The translations under genes and the position numbers were made by a program. A stretch of 64,000 nt of DNA from Nitrospirota bacterium. GTDB taxonomy: Bacteria > Nitrospirota > Thermodesulfovibrionia > Thermodesulfovibrionales > JdFR-88. The notes below the pieces were generated by a model. It did no database searches and was not told the origin of the DNA. It worked only from the letters and a program-made list of their open reading frames with translations. This document shows, piece after piece, positions 1 through 6,606 of this stretch. The stretch covers positions 1-64,000 of the forward strand of contig JAJYIR010000011.1 of the NCBI GenBank assembly GCA_021789935.1, written 5' to 3'. Each line of letters opens with the position of its first letter. The stretch's first letter is position 1.

Positions 1-302
1 GGAGCTTTTCGGCAGCAAGTGTCGGTCCAAATCCTATGTACGCTTCCTTATATGAAAAGAGCGCCTTGGCCTTGATTTCTGAGGCTATCCGCCTGTTGGA
101 CAGCTTGCCACGAGCCTTGTGGGCGACACCCTTTTCTCCTTCCGACCGAATCACCCTTACAAGCCGCCTTACTTTGCCTTTCTGAAAGCCTTAAGACCTG
201 GGCCGCCATTGCCTGCATAATCTGCCCTGCAATAGCCTCCTGTGTCACCTTGAGCCTTTTCAGCTCCCGTATGCTCATTTTGATAATGTCCCTTTCCGGC
301 AT
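1..302 (-). pseudogene. ISNCY-type transposase, 5' fragment, frameshifted and cut by window edge
   Basis: The reading frame starts at an ATG at 302 with a good AAGGAGG ribosome site and begins MPERDIIKMSIRELKRLK, the N-terminus typical of ISNCY-family transposases. It runs in frame to LSERQ near 175. A one-base shift is then needed to continue as VRRLVRVIRSEGEKG and on to GPTLAAEKL at the edge. The first frame alone reads through into unrelated residues. The extra base lies in the AAAG run at about 171-177. The helix-turn-helix N-terminal region is recognisable; the catalytic part lies outside the window. The shift would inactivate the protein unless it is a sequencing error or a programmed shift. 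Family assignment is from recalled sequence similarity. Confidence 0.75.
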
Positions 303-343
303 GACCCCCTCCTTCAAAAGAGGAAATCATAACCTGTCTATAG

Positions 344-394
344 GACATTTCTACTTTGCTGGAACGGAATATGACATTATCATTTTGCTGTAAC
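344..394. repeat. Tandem imperfect 22-bp repeats at the insertion-sequence end
   Basis: Two 22-bp direct repeats lie at 344-365 and 373-394, matching at 17 positions. Both start GACATT and share TTTGCTG followed one base later by AAC. They sit just upstream of the transposase start codon, where transposase-binding repeats are expected at the end of such elements. A related pair of repeats occurs at 44329-44380. The exact element boundary is not visible. Confidence 0.55.
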
Positions 395-504
395 ATCAGT
401 TTTTTTCAAATTAAACCGGACAATGTCAAATTCGGCACCGGCCATATGCGGCAGATTTCTATCCGGTTGACAGTCCGGCCTCCGTGGAGGAAAATCAAAA
501 AACG

Positions 505-1425
505 ATGCGCTCATTTTCCCTCTGCGTTTTGGCGATTTTCGGCCTGGTAATGCAACTGGCTGCCACAGCCGCAGCCGCCGGGCATCCGGCTGTCAGAAAT
601 GCCTTCCCATTCAGTCCGCAAAATACCCTTATAGGGGCCGTGCGTTGGCATGTCATAAAAAATGACGAGTCTCTCATCGAACTGGCTCCGGAATATGATG
701 TGGGGTACAACGAAATAGCCGACGCGAACCCAGGCGTGAACGTCTGGGTCCCCGGCAACGGCAGAGTTGTAAGAATACCGTCTTTAAAAATGCTCCCGAA
801 CGCGCCGTACCGGGGGATAGTTGTCAACGTTGCAGAGATGAGGCTTTACTACTACATAAAGAAAAGCAACCGCACATTCGTTTTGACTTTCCCCATAGGC
901 ATTGGCATGGAGGGGTTTAATACTCCGCCCGGGGTATATCGTATCGTACAGAAGATAAAAAACCCTTCCTGGTACGTCCCCGATTCCATCAGGAAGGCAG
1001 ACCCCGAACTGCCTTCGTTCATTCCCGCGGGCAGGGACAATCCGATGGGGCGCTTTGCACTGAGGCTCTCGCGGCCCACTTACCTGATACACGGCACCAA
1101 CAAGCCTTTTTGCGTCGGCCGCATGGCAAGCCATGGCTGCATAAGGCTTTATGGCAGGGACATAAAACAACTGTTTGAAATGGTGCCAGTAAATACGCCG
1201 GTCACGATAATATACCAGCCCGTAAAGGTGGGCGTAAGAGATGGCGACATTTATGTGGAAGCCCACAAGGACTACCTTCACAAGGGACAAGACCCTTATG
1301 ACGCAATAGCCCGCTGGCTGCTTTTAATGAAAAACTACCACCCTATAGACGGGAAAAAATTAAGGAAGACGCTGAAAGAAAGGACGGGGATTCCCGTGAA
1401 TATCACGGACCATCCCCGCCCTTAA
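505..1425 (+). CDS. L,D-transpeptidase (YkuD/ErfK family) with LysM-like N-terminus
   Basis: This is a 306-residue exported protein. A signal peptide (FSLCVLAIFGLVMQLAATAAAA) is followed by a LysM-like segment at about residues 47-93 and a YkuD catalytic domain. The active-site signature is clear: an HGTN block near residue 196, then SHGCIRLY with the catalytic Cys at about 212. Family members form 3-3 peptidoglycan cross-links or attach proteins to peptidoglycan in the periplasm. I chose the ATG at 505 because GGAGGA lies at 486-491, although its spacing is long; an in-frame GTG at 484 is possible but has no ribosome site. It is convergent with the lipoprotein gene downstream. Confidence 0.9.
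   Translation: MRSFSLCVLAIFGLVMQLAATAAAAGHPAVRNAFPFSPQNTLIGAVRWHVIKNDESLIELAPEYDVGYNEIADANPGVNVWVPGNGRVVRIPSLKMLPNAPYRGIVVNVAEMRLYYYIKKSNRTFVLTFPIGIGMEGFNTPPGVYRIVQKIKNPSWYVPDSIRKADPELPSFIPAGRDNPMGRFALRLSRPTYLIHGTNKPFCVGRMASHGCIRLYGRDIKQLFEMVPVNTPVTIIYQPVKVGVRDGDIYVEAHKDYLHKGQDPYDAIARWLLLMKNYHPIDGKKLRKTLKERTGIPVNITDHPRP
1385..1418. terminator. Composite hairpin at 3' end of the L,D-transpeptidase gene
   Basis: CGGGGAT (1385-1391) pairs with ATCCCCG (1412-1418), and inside it CCGTGA (1394-1399) pairs with TCACGG (1403-1408) around an ATA loop. Read leftward it is followed by TCCTTTCTTTC, a pyrimidine-rich stretch, so it could end transcripts of the lipoprotein gene coming from the right. There is no clean U-tract in either direction, so this is tentative. 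Confidence 0.35.
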
Positions 1426-1465
1426 AAGAAGTCTGTTCAACCTGAATAAATCTGATTTAAAAAAA

Positions 1466-1849
1466 CTATTTCCTCTGGCCCAGTTTGAATGCCTTCTCGC
1501 ATATCTTTGCGGCCTTCTCCGCACGGTTCGCTGCGTCTTCGGCCTTTGTGGCCGCAGCCTCCGCCTTGTCAGCGCTTGCGCTGGACGCGGTCTTGGCCTC
1601 TTCTGCCATCTGTTTTGCGTTCGCCACATCAGTTTTCAGTGACTCAATATCCGCGCTCTGTGTACCCATCTTAGACTCGAGGTCCGCGACCTTTTTATCG
1701 AGATCGTCAAGACGGCTTTCAACCTTTGCCAGCCTGTCGGACAAAGGCTGAATCTGCTGCTGCACAAAAGTCTTGCTGGCGCACCCGGCAAGGAAAATAA
1801 ACATTGCAAAAACCACGAGGGACTTCGCGACCAAAAATTTCTTCTTCAT
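1466..1849 (-). CDS. Alanine-rich coiled-coil outer-membrane lipoprotein (Lpp-like)
   Basis: This is a 127-residue protein with a lipoprotein signal ending LAGC (lipidated Cys near residue 23). A long heptad-patterned coiled coil rich in Ala, Lys and Glu follows (segments such as SRLDDLDKKVADLESK and KAEAAATKAEDAANRAEKAAK). This architecture matches Lpp/alanine-zipper lipoproteins, which tether the outer membrane to peptidoglycan or act as structural spacers. It ends LGQRK, with a terminal Lys as in Lpp proteins attached to peptidoglycan; the L,D-transpeptidase encoded next door could in principle make such a link (inference). An AAGGAGGAG ribosome site precedes the ATG at 1849. Confidence 0.85.
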   Translation of the reverse strand: MKKKFLVAKSLVVFAMFIFLAGCASKTFVQQQIQPLSDRLAKVESRLDDLDKKVADLESKMGTQSADIESLKTDVANAKQMAEEAKTASSASADKAEAAATKAEDAANRAEKAAKICEKAFKLGQRK

Positions 1850-1960
1850 CTGCTCCTCCTTGGAATTAAATTTTTACAAAGATGAGATGCCTCTAACAAA
1901 AACGTTCCTGCCTTTTTTCATATTTTTTTGTCTCAGAGGATGCACACTCTCATTGTAAAA

Positions 1961-1989
1961 ATTATAGGACCAATTGCCATGGTTGGCAA
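1961..1989 (-). promoter_or_regulatory. Sigma-70 promoter of the lipoprotein gene
   Basis: On the minus strand TTGCCA (1989-1984), a 17-base spacer and TATAAT (1966-1961) form a near-consensus promoter. The predicted start is near 1954, giving a leader of about 105 nt before the lipoprotein ATG at 1849. Confidence 0.7.
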
Positions 1990-1991
1990 TT
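1972..1991. promoter_or_regulatory. 8-bp palindrome over the -35 box, operator candidate
   Basis: AATTGCCA (1972-1979) and TGGCAATT (1984-1991) form a perfect inverted repeat with a 4-base spacer. It overlaps the -35 element of the leftward lipoprotein promoter and lies upstream of the rightward ubiX gene. The position suits a repressor or dual regulator. The cognate protein is not evident in the window. Confidence 0.45.
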
Positions 1992-2057
1992 TATATTCCC
2001 AAAGGCAAAAAACTCAAAAAAAGAAGACAAAGTGTTGTGTTATCATGGGTCAAGGCT

Positions 2058-2648
2058 ATGGAGCGTTATATTCTGGGCATAAGCGGGGCGAGCGGGCAGG
2101 CAATTGGGCTAAAACTCCTGCGTGAGCTCCTTGGCAGGGATTTTGATGTCCATCTTGTGATATCGAGACACGCCCTTCCGGTCATCGCCCAGGAAACCGG
2201 GATACAAATCGGTCTGGACAAGCCCCGGGACGAAGAGACTTTACGGGGAGGGGTAAGCAGCGGAAGACTTTTCCGGTACCGTGAGGATGAGATGGAGGCC
2301 CCTATAGCTAGCGGTTCCTTTAAAACGAAGGCCATGTTCATAGCACCCTGCTCTATGAAAACACTCTCCGCAGTGGCCATCGGGTATGCCGCCAACCTCC
2401 TTGAAAGAGCGGCGGATGTGACCATAAAGGAGGGGCGGAAGCTGATCCTGTGCCCCAGAGAGATGCCTTTCAGCGCGATACATCTTGAGAACATGCTTAA
2501 GCTGGCCAGGATCGGCGTGGCCGTCGCCCCGCCTGTTGCGGCGTTTTATCAGATGCCCAAAAACCTTGAAGATATGGTGGATTTTTTCGCCGGGAAGCTG
2601 CTCGATTCCGCGGGGATTGAAAACGAAACGTTCAAAAGATGGCGGTAA
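2058..2648 (+). CDS. ubiX: Flavin prenyltransferase UbiX/Pad1 family
   Basis: This 196-residue flavoprotein begins MERYILGISGASGQAIGLKLL, the FMN-binding start of UbiX. Family members attach dimethylallyl phosphate to FMN, making the prenylated flavin cofactor used by UbiD-type decarboxylases in quinone or aromatic-acid metabolism. Other conserved stretches are IAPCSMKTLSAVAIGYAANLLERAADV and LCPREMPFSAIHLENMLKLA. The length matches the family (about 190-200 residues) when translation starts at the ATG at 2058; an upstream in-frame ATG at 1974 would add a basic 28-residue extension with no homology I recognise. No ubiD gene lies in the window. Confidence 0.9.
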   Translation: MERYILGISGASGQAIGLKLLRELLGRDFDVHLVISRHALPVIAQETGIQIGLDKPRDEETLRGGVSSGRLFRYREDEMEAPIASGSFKTKAMFIAPCSMKTLSAVAIGYAANLLERAADVTIKEGRKLILCPREMPFSAIHLENMLKLARIGVAVAPPVAAFYQMPKNLEDMVDFFAGKLLDSAGIENETFKRWR

Positions 2649-2732
2649 CAAGGACATTCCGTTAGTTGGTTTAGATCCAAACATATGACCTATGTCATGC
2701 ACCCGTTCAAAAAAAAGTGTTATAACTAAATC

Positions 2733-2990
2733 ATGGCAAAGGAAGGTTGTCCCGGAAGCCGCGAGATAAGAGAGCCCTACCCGGAGGAACTACGGTGCCG
2801 CCAGTGCGGCACGGCAACGGAGATCTGGTCTGACGAGCCCGAAACGGAGTGCAAGGGTTGCGGCAAGACCATTTCAAGAGATATGAGTTACAACTGCGTC
2901 CTCTGGTGCCCCGCAGCAAAACAATGCGTCGGCCAGGAAAAATACGCCAAACTCACCATGGCCATGAAGAGACCAAAGACCGGGGACTAG
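2733..2990 (+). CDS. Small cysteine-rich protein with zinc-ribbon-like CxxC pairs
   Basis: This 85-residue protein has CRQCG and CKGCG pairs about 18 residues apart (a likely zinc ribbon), then a second Cys cluster CVLWCPAAKQCVG. I recall similar short proteins in anaerobic bacteria but no assigned function. A TATAAC box at 2721-2726 lies only six bases before the ATG and no Shine-Dalgarno sequence is visible, so the mRNA may be leaderless. A redox or metal-binding adaptor role is only a guess. Confidence 0.75.
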   Translation: MAKEGCPGSREIREPYPEELRCRQCGTATEIWSDEPETECKGCGKTISRDMSYNCVLWCPAAKQCVGQEKYAKLTMAMKRPKTGD

Positions 2991-3021
2991 GCTTTCAAGT
3001 TTTATTTTTCCGGCAGGGGAT

Positions 3022-3561
3022 CTAGCTCCCCCCGCATTTGGCTATTTCCTGCTTCACTGCTGCAGCATCAGGGGCGGAAGGGCTTTGCTTGAGATATGCC
3101 TTGAACATCTTGACCGCTTCTTTTTTCTGGTGCAGGTCGTAAGCGAGCACCACTCCCATGTTCCTCAGGGCAATAGCGTGATCGGGATTTATCGAAAGGA
3201 CCTTCTTGTACTCCTCAACCGCTTTCATGGACTGGCCGATATTCCTGTAACAGGTACCCATGTCCACTCTCACATCCAGATCCTTGGGGTCAAGTTTCAA
3301 TGCGGCCCGGTACGCGTCTATCGCATCCTTGTATCTGCCTGAATCCATGGACGCATTGCCCAAATCGATCCAGGCCCGGAGATTCTTCGGGTCTTCGCTT
3401 ACAGCCACTTTAAGCACCCTGAGTTGGCTGTCAGCGTCCACCCTGGCCCCCGCATATCCATACTGTCCAGCCTGGCCTTGCTGTCCGCTGGTCCCGCTTT
3501 TCTGGCAGGCAAAAATCAGAGAGGCCGGTATCAGGAGGCCAAAAAGAAACAATTTCCTCAT
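3022..3561 (-). CDS. TPR-repeat lipoprotein
   Basis: This 179-residue protein starts MRKLFLFGLLIPASLIFAC, a lipoprotein signal with the lipidated Cys at residue 19, then a Gly/Gln-rich linker. About three tetratricopeptide repeats follow (for example LRAWIDLGNASMDSGRYKDA, then LDVRVDMGTCYRNIGQSMKA). TPR lipoproteins generally serve as protein-interaction scaffolds at the envelope. The ATG at 3561 has AGGAGG about ten bases upstream and gives a proper signal peptide, so it is preferred to the longer frame from 3606. The partner is unknown. Confidence 0.85.
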   Translation of the reverse strand: MRKLFLFGLLIPASLIFACQKSGTSGQQGQAGQYGYAGARVDADSQLRVLKVAVSEDPKNLRAWIDLGNASMDSGRYKDAIDAYRAALKLDPKDLDVRVDMGTCYRNIGQSMKAVEEYKKVLSINPDHAIALRNMGVVLAYDLHQKKEAVKMFKAYLKQSPSAPDAAAVKQEIAKCGGS

Positions 3562-3672
3562 CAAATCAAAATCCTCCTGTTGGGAGCATACTCGTTTATT
3601 GTACATAATTTAAATATTTTTTTGTAAAAATCGAATACGCTGACCTGAGAGCCCTGGAAGGTTTTTAAATCA

Positions 3673-3701
3673 TTGGCTATAAATAAAACGATTGCTATAA
3701 T
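3673..3701 (+). promoter_or_regulatory. Extended -10 promoter for a candidate small RNA
   Basis: TTGGCT (3673-3678), a 17-base spacer and TATAAT (3696-3701), with the extended TG at 3693-3694. Predicted start is about 3707-3708. No rightward protein-coding gene follows; the next gene is on the opposite strand. Confidence 0.7.
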
Positions 3702-3706
3702 AAATC

Positions 3707-3778
3707 AGCCTTAAACGAGTTGTACCCTCCCGCTCGATAAGGCCTCGCCTGGGGAAGCCCCATTTCCCTGGGCTTTTT
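3707..3778 (+). ncRNA. Candidate C-rich small RNA, about 70 nt
   Basis: This is a free-standing transcription unit between two leftward genes. A strong promoter sits just upstream. A hairpin CGAG (3716-3719)/CTCG (3733-3736) exposes ACCCTCCC (3724-3731) in its loop, and a 10-bp terminator stem follows at 3747-3773 with its own GCCCCAT loop and TTTTT at 3774-3778. The C-rich loops are complementary to Shine-Dalgarno-like GGGAGGG, as in known C-rich regulatory RNAs. I do not recognise a named family. The unit is well supported by signals; the function is inferred. Confidence 0.6.
3747..3778 (+). terminator. Rho-independent terminator of the candidate small RNA
   Basis: GCCTGGGGAA (3747-3756) pairs with TTCCCTGGGC (3764-3773), ten pairs including two wobble pairs, with a 7-base loop and five T's directly after on the plus strand. 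Confidence 0.75.
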
Positions 3779-3787
3779 ATTGGGCAC

Positions 3788-3985
3788 CTATTCGCCTTCT
3801 TCCAAGGTAATGGCTTCTACCGGGCAGTTTTCGGCGGCCGCCTCGCAGCATCCGGCAAATTCGCACCCTTCAGGGTCCATGACTTCCGCCTTGCCCAAGT
3901 CCTGATTCAGGTGAAACACGGCCGGGCAAACTTCCTGACAGTTGCCGCAGCCAATGCACTTTTCAAAATTTATTACCGGTCTCAT
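3788..3985 (-). CDS. Single-cluster [4Fe-4S] ferredoxin
   Basis: This 65-residue protein begins MRPVINFEKCIGCGNCQEVCP, giving the CxxCxxC part of a cluster site, with the fourth ligand in ENCPVEAI. An extra pair of cysteines in CEFAGCC is typical of this small-ferredoxin group. It would carry low-potential electrons in the cytoplasm. The ATG at 3985 gives the usual length; a TTG at 4051 would add an untypical 22-residue leader. No Shine-Dalgarno sequence is obvious. It lies about 95 bp downstream of the transporter gene, in the same direction, so it may be co-transcribed. Confidence 0.85.
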   Translation of the reverse strand: MRPVINFEKCIGCGNCQEVCPAVFHLNQDLGKAEVMDPEGCEFAGCCEAAAENCPVEAITLEEGE

Positions 3986-4080
3986 ATATGTATTATATTC
4001 AAACTGGGCAGCCAGTGAGAATGAAAAAAGGGATACGGATTTTTCAGGCAAAAAAGAAAAAAGAAAAAATCCAAGCGGTT

Positions 4081-5313
4081 TTACTGGCCGGACGGCCTGA
4101 AGCCGGGTTCCGGCTCTTTAAAGGAACGGATTATCGCCAGCCCTGAAACAAAAAGGATACCGACGGCGGCAATAGCCGGCCTCTGGGAGCCGGTCGCATG
4201 CGAAACCACCCCGAAGATAATTGGGCCTGCAACCGCCGATGTCTTCCCTACCATGGAATAGACTCCAAAATATTCCGCCTCCCGCCCTTGGGGAACGAAC
4301 CTTGAAAAAAGGGCCCTTGAAGCGGCCTGTATGCTGCCAAGCCCCAGTCCTGCGACCCCTGCCACAACCCAGAACTGGTCTTTCTGTTTTACAAGGCAGG
4401 CCGCTACGGTCACCATCACCCACAGAAAAAGGGTAAGGACTATCACTTTTTTGGGTCCCCATGCATCGATCGGCTTTGCCGATGCTACAGAGCCAAGGAA
4501 AGCCGTGACCTGCACAGCCAGATACAAAAAAACGAGTTCCCGGGGATTAAAACCAAGGCTAACTGTGGCGAATATGCTTGAAAAAACTATTACCGTGTTC
4601 ACCCCGTCCTGGTAAAGGAGGTAAGACAGAAGGAAAGTCCTGGACTCCCGGTTTCCGGCCCATAAACCCTTCAAAGTGGAAATAGCTTTTTTTGTTCCAT
4701 CGACCGCATATTGGAGGACACCGCCTCTGGCCGGGACATCCCGCGGCAGAAGAAAAAAAGCCGGAAGCGAAAAAACAAGGAAAAATGCGGACACTGAAAG
4801 CCATATGTACGGAAAATTGCCTGTCTTGAGCATGGGAAGGGCAATAAGAAGGGAGCAGATGGCCCCTGCGTAACCCAGTGCAAAGCCCATGGCCGAAACA
4901 CGTCCCCAATACCGCCCCGGGGCAAGGTCCGGCAAAAAGGCGTTATAGAACACAAGCCCCCCTTCCCTGGCTGCATTGGCTGCCACTATAAGCAGGAAGC
5001 CTTCAAATACGCGGCCGGCCTTGAGGAAAGAGAACATGGCAACTGAAACAATGCAGGCCATGGTGTAAAAAGCAAGAAAAAGTTTCCTTCTGCCCGCCCT
5101 GTCCGCTATGCCTCCGGCAAAAGGTGAGGTGACCGCCGCAATCAACATGCTCACTGAAATGGCCCTTCCCCACCAAAGGTCGCCAAGCCCGGCGGTATTT
5201 CCGACAACACGGTTCGCGTAAAATACGGGAAATATCACCGCCGCTATTACGGCGGAGTAGCTTGCGTTTGCGAAATCATAAAAACACCATCCCAAAATCA
5301 CATTTTTTTTCAT
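4081..5313 (-). CDS. MFS transporter, UMF1/Atg22-like family
   Basis: This 410-residue protein is predicted to have about 12 membrane helices. It starts MKKNVILGWCFYDFANASYS, the WxxYDFANSAY-like signature of the UMF1 (Atg22-like) group, and has the MFS loop motif GGIADRAGRRK between helices 2 and 3. Members are found widely in bacteria, and Atg22 in yeast exports amino acids from vacuoles; the bacterial substrate is generally unknown. It probably acts in the inner membrane as a proton-coupled carrier. The start at 5313 follows a weak -10-like TATTAT. Confidence 0.85.
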   Translation of the reverse strand: MKKNVILGWCFYDFANASYSAVIAAVIFPVFYANRVVGNTAGLGDLWWGRAISVSMLIAAVTSPFAGGIADRAGRRKLFLAFYTMACIVSVAMFSFLKAGRVFEGFLLIVAANAAREGGLVFYNAFLPDLAPGRYWGRVSAMGFALGYAGAICSLLIALPMLKTGNFPYIWLSVSAFFLVFSLPAFFLLPRDVPARGGVLQYAVDGTKKAISTLKGLWAGNRESRTFLLSYLLYQDGVNTVIVFSSIFATVSLGFNPRELVFLYLAVQVTAFLGSVASAKPIDAWGPKKVIVLTLFLWVMVTVAACLVKQKDQFWVVAGVAGLGLGSIQAASRALFSRFVPQGREAEYFGVYSMVGKTSAVAGPIIFGVVSHATGSQRPAIAAVGILFVSGLAIIRSFKEPEPGFRPSGQ

Positions 5314-5422
5314 CTGACATGCCTATAATAGCCAATTAAAAGCTGTTAATGAAAAATTTATTTATTTAACGGTTTTTTTGAATTACAATACACTTTCAGA
5401 GCGAAAGGAGAATTTGACACGG

Positions 5423-6106
5423 ATGAGGAAGCAGATAATCATTTTCTTTTTTTTGGCCTTTGGGTCCATGCTGGCGGCCGCGCCGGCAATGGCGGGGATT
5501 AACCTTGGATTTTCAATCGGCAATGGTGGCCTGAACAATTTTTTTCTCTCCGCGGGAGACTATTATGCGGCACCTCAGAGGGAGGTCGTGGTTGTGCAGA
5601 GGGGCGTACCGGAAGACGACGCTCCGGTTGTCTTTTTCCTGGCAAGAAGAGCGCACTGCTCACCAGTCAGGATAATTCGCATGAGGCACAGGGGATACAG
5701 CTGGTGGCGCATAACGATGGCGCTGCGTCTGAATCCGGACATATACTACGTCCCGGTGAGGGATGAAAGAATGGGCCCCCCCTACGGCAGGGCATACGGA
5801 TTTTACAGGCACAGTGGCCCAAGGTATTTAACCGATCAGGATGTAGTCAATATGGTCAATTTAAGGTTCATCTCATCTTATTATCATGTGCCGCCTGAGC
5901 AGATAATCGAGCGAAGGGACCGCGGGGAGGATTTTGCTTCCATCCAGAGGTACTACGCCGGACGGTACCGGGACAGGCATTACGGGGATGGACACGAAGG
6001 GCATCGCCACTGGAATGATGACTCCCACGATGACGTACACGATCACGGGCATGGTGGTGATCGTGACGGCCACGGCTGGGGCCACGGCAGGGGAGACGAC
6101 AACTAG
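5423..6106 (+). CDS. Periplasmic protein with His/Asp-rich C-terminal tail
   Basis: This 227-residue protein has a signal peptide (MRKQIIIFFFLAFGSMLAAAPAMA), a middle region rich in Tyr and Arg without a family I can name, and a last ~40 residues alternating His, Asp and Gly (segments such as DVHDHGHGGDRDGHGWGHG). Such tails often bind divalent metals (Ni, Zn, Co, Cu). AAGGAG lies about 12 bases before the ATG at 5423; an upstream TTG at 5378 is less likely. Two bases separate it from the Nudix gene, so the two are probably co-transcribed. A metal-buffering role is an inference. Confidence 0.75.
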   Translation: MRKQIIIFFFLAFGSMLAAAPAMAGINLGFSIGNGGLNNFFLSAGDYYAAPQREVVVVQRGVPEDDAPVVFFLARRAHCSPVRIIRMRHRGYSWWRITMALRLNPDIYYVPVRDERMGPPYGRAYGFYRHSGPRYLTDQDVVNMVNLRFISSYYHVPPEQIIERRDRGEDFASIQRYYAGRYRDRHYGDGHEGHRHWNDDSHDDVHDHGHGGDRDGHGWGHGRGDDN

Positions 6107-6108
6107 AG

Positions 6109-6606
6109 ATGTCCGATGAGCTTCTGGAGATAGTAAACGAGCAGGGCCAGGTAACAGGGATCGCCAGCCGCTCTGAGATTCACGGCAATCCGGCCCTCAT
6201 GCACCGGGTTGCCCATGTGCTCGTTTTCAACGGGCAGGGTGAAATACTACTGCAGAAGCGCTCGCTTAAAAAGGACGTGGCCCCAGGCTTGTGGGACACA
6301 TCGGTGGGCGGCCATGTGGACCCGGGCGAAAGCCCGGAGGCCGCGGCGCTGCGCGAAATGAAGGAAGAACTGGGGGTGGAGGGGCAGATAGAGTTTCTCC
6401 ACTCCTATAAACATTCAAACCCCTATGAGACGGAGCTTGTCTACACGTTCCGCGCCGTTATCGACGGCGGATTCAGGTTCAACCCCGAAGAGATTGATGA
6501 AATCAGGTTCTGGGGACTGGACGAGATCAAAACCAGTTTTGGGAAAAATGTTCTCAGCGACAACTTCGAGCACGAGATCAAGACATATCTTCGAAGGTCC
6601 CAATAA
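6109..6606 (+). CDS. Nudix hydrolase (IPP isomerase-like/YfcD group)
   Basis: This 165-residue cytoplasmic protein has a full Nudix box, GHVDPGESPEAAALREMK followed by EELGV, matching Gx5Ex7REUxEExGU. The start MSDELLEIVNEQGQVTG and the HRVAHVLVFNGQGEILLQKRS region resemble the YfcD/isopentenyl-diphosphate-isomerase-like Nudix group, whose substrates are mostly unassigned nucleoside or prenyl diphosphates. It follows the His-rich gene by two bases. Its 3' end overlaps the convergent CapD-like gene by 29 bp. Confidence 0.88.
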   Translation: MSDELLEIVNEQGQVTGIASRSEIHGNPALMHRVAHVLVFNGQGEILLQKRSLKKDVAPGLWDTSVGGHVDPGESPEAAALREMKEELGVEGQIEFLHSYKHSNPYETELVYTFRAVIDGGFRFNPEEIDEIRFWGLDEIKTSFGKNVLSDNFEHEIKTYLRRSQ

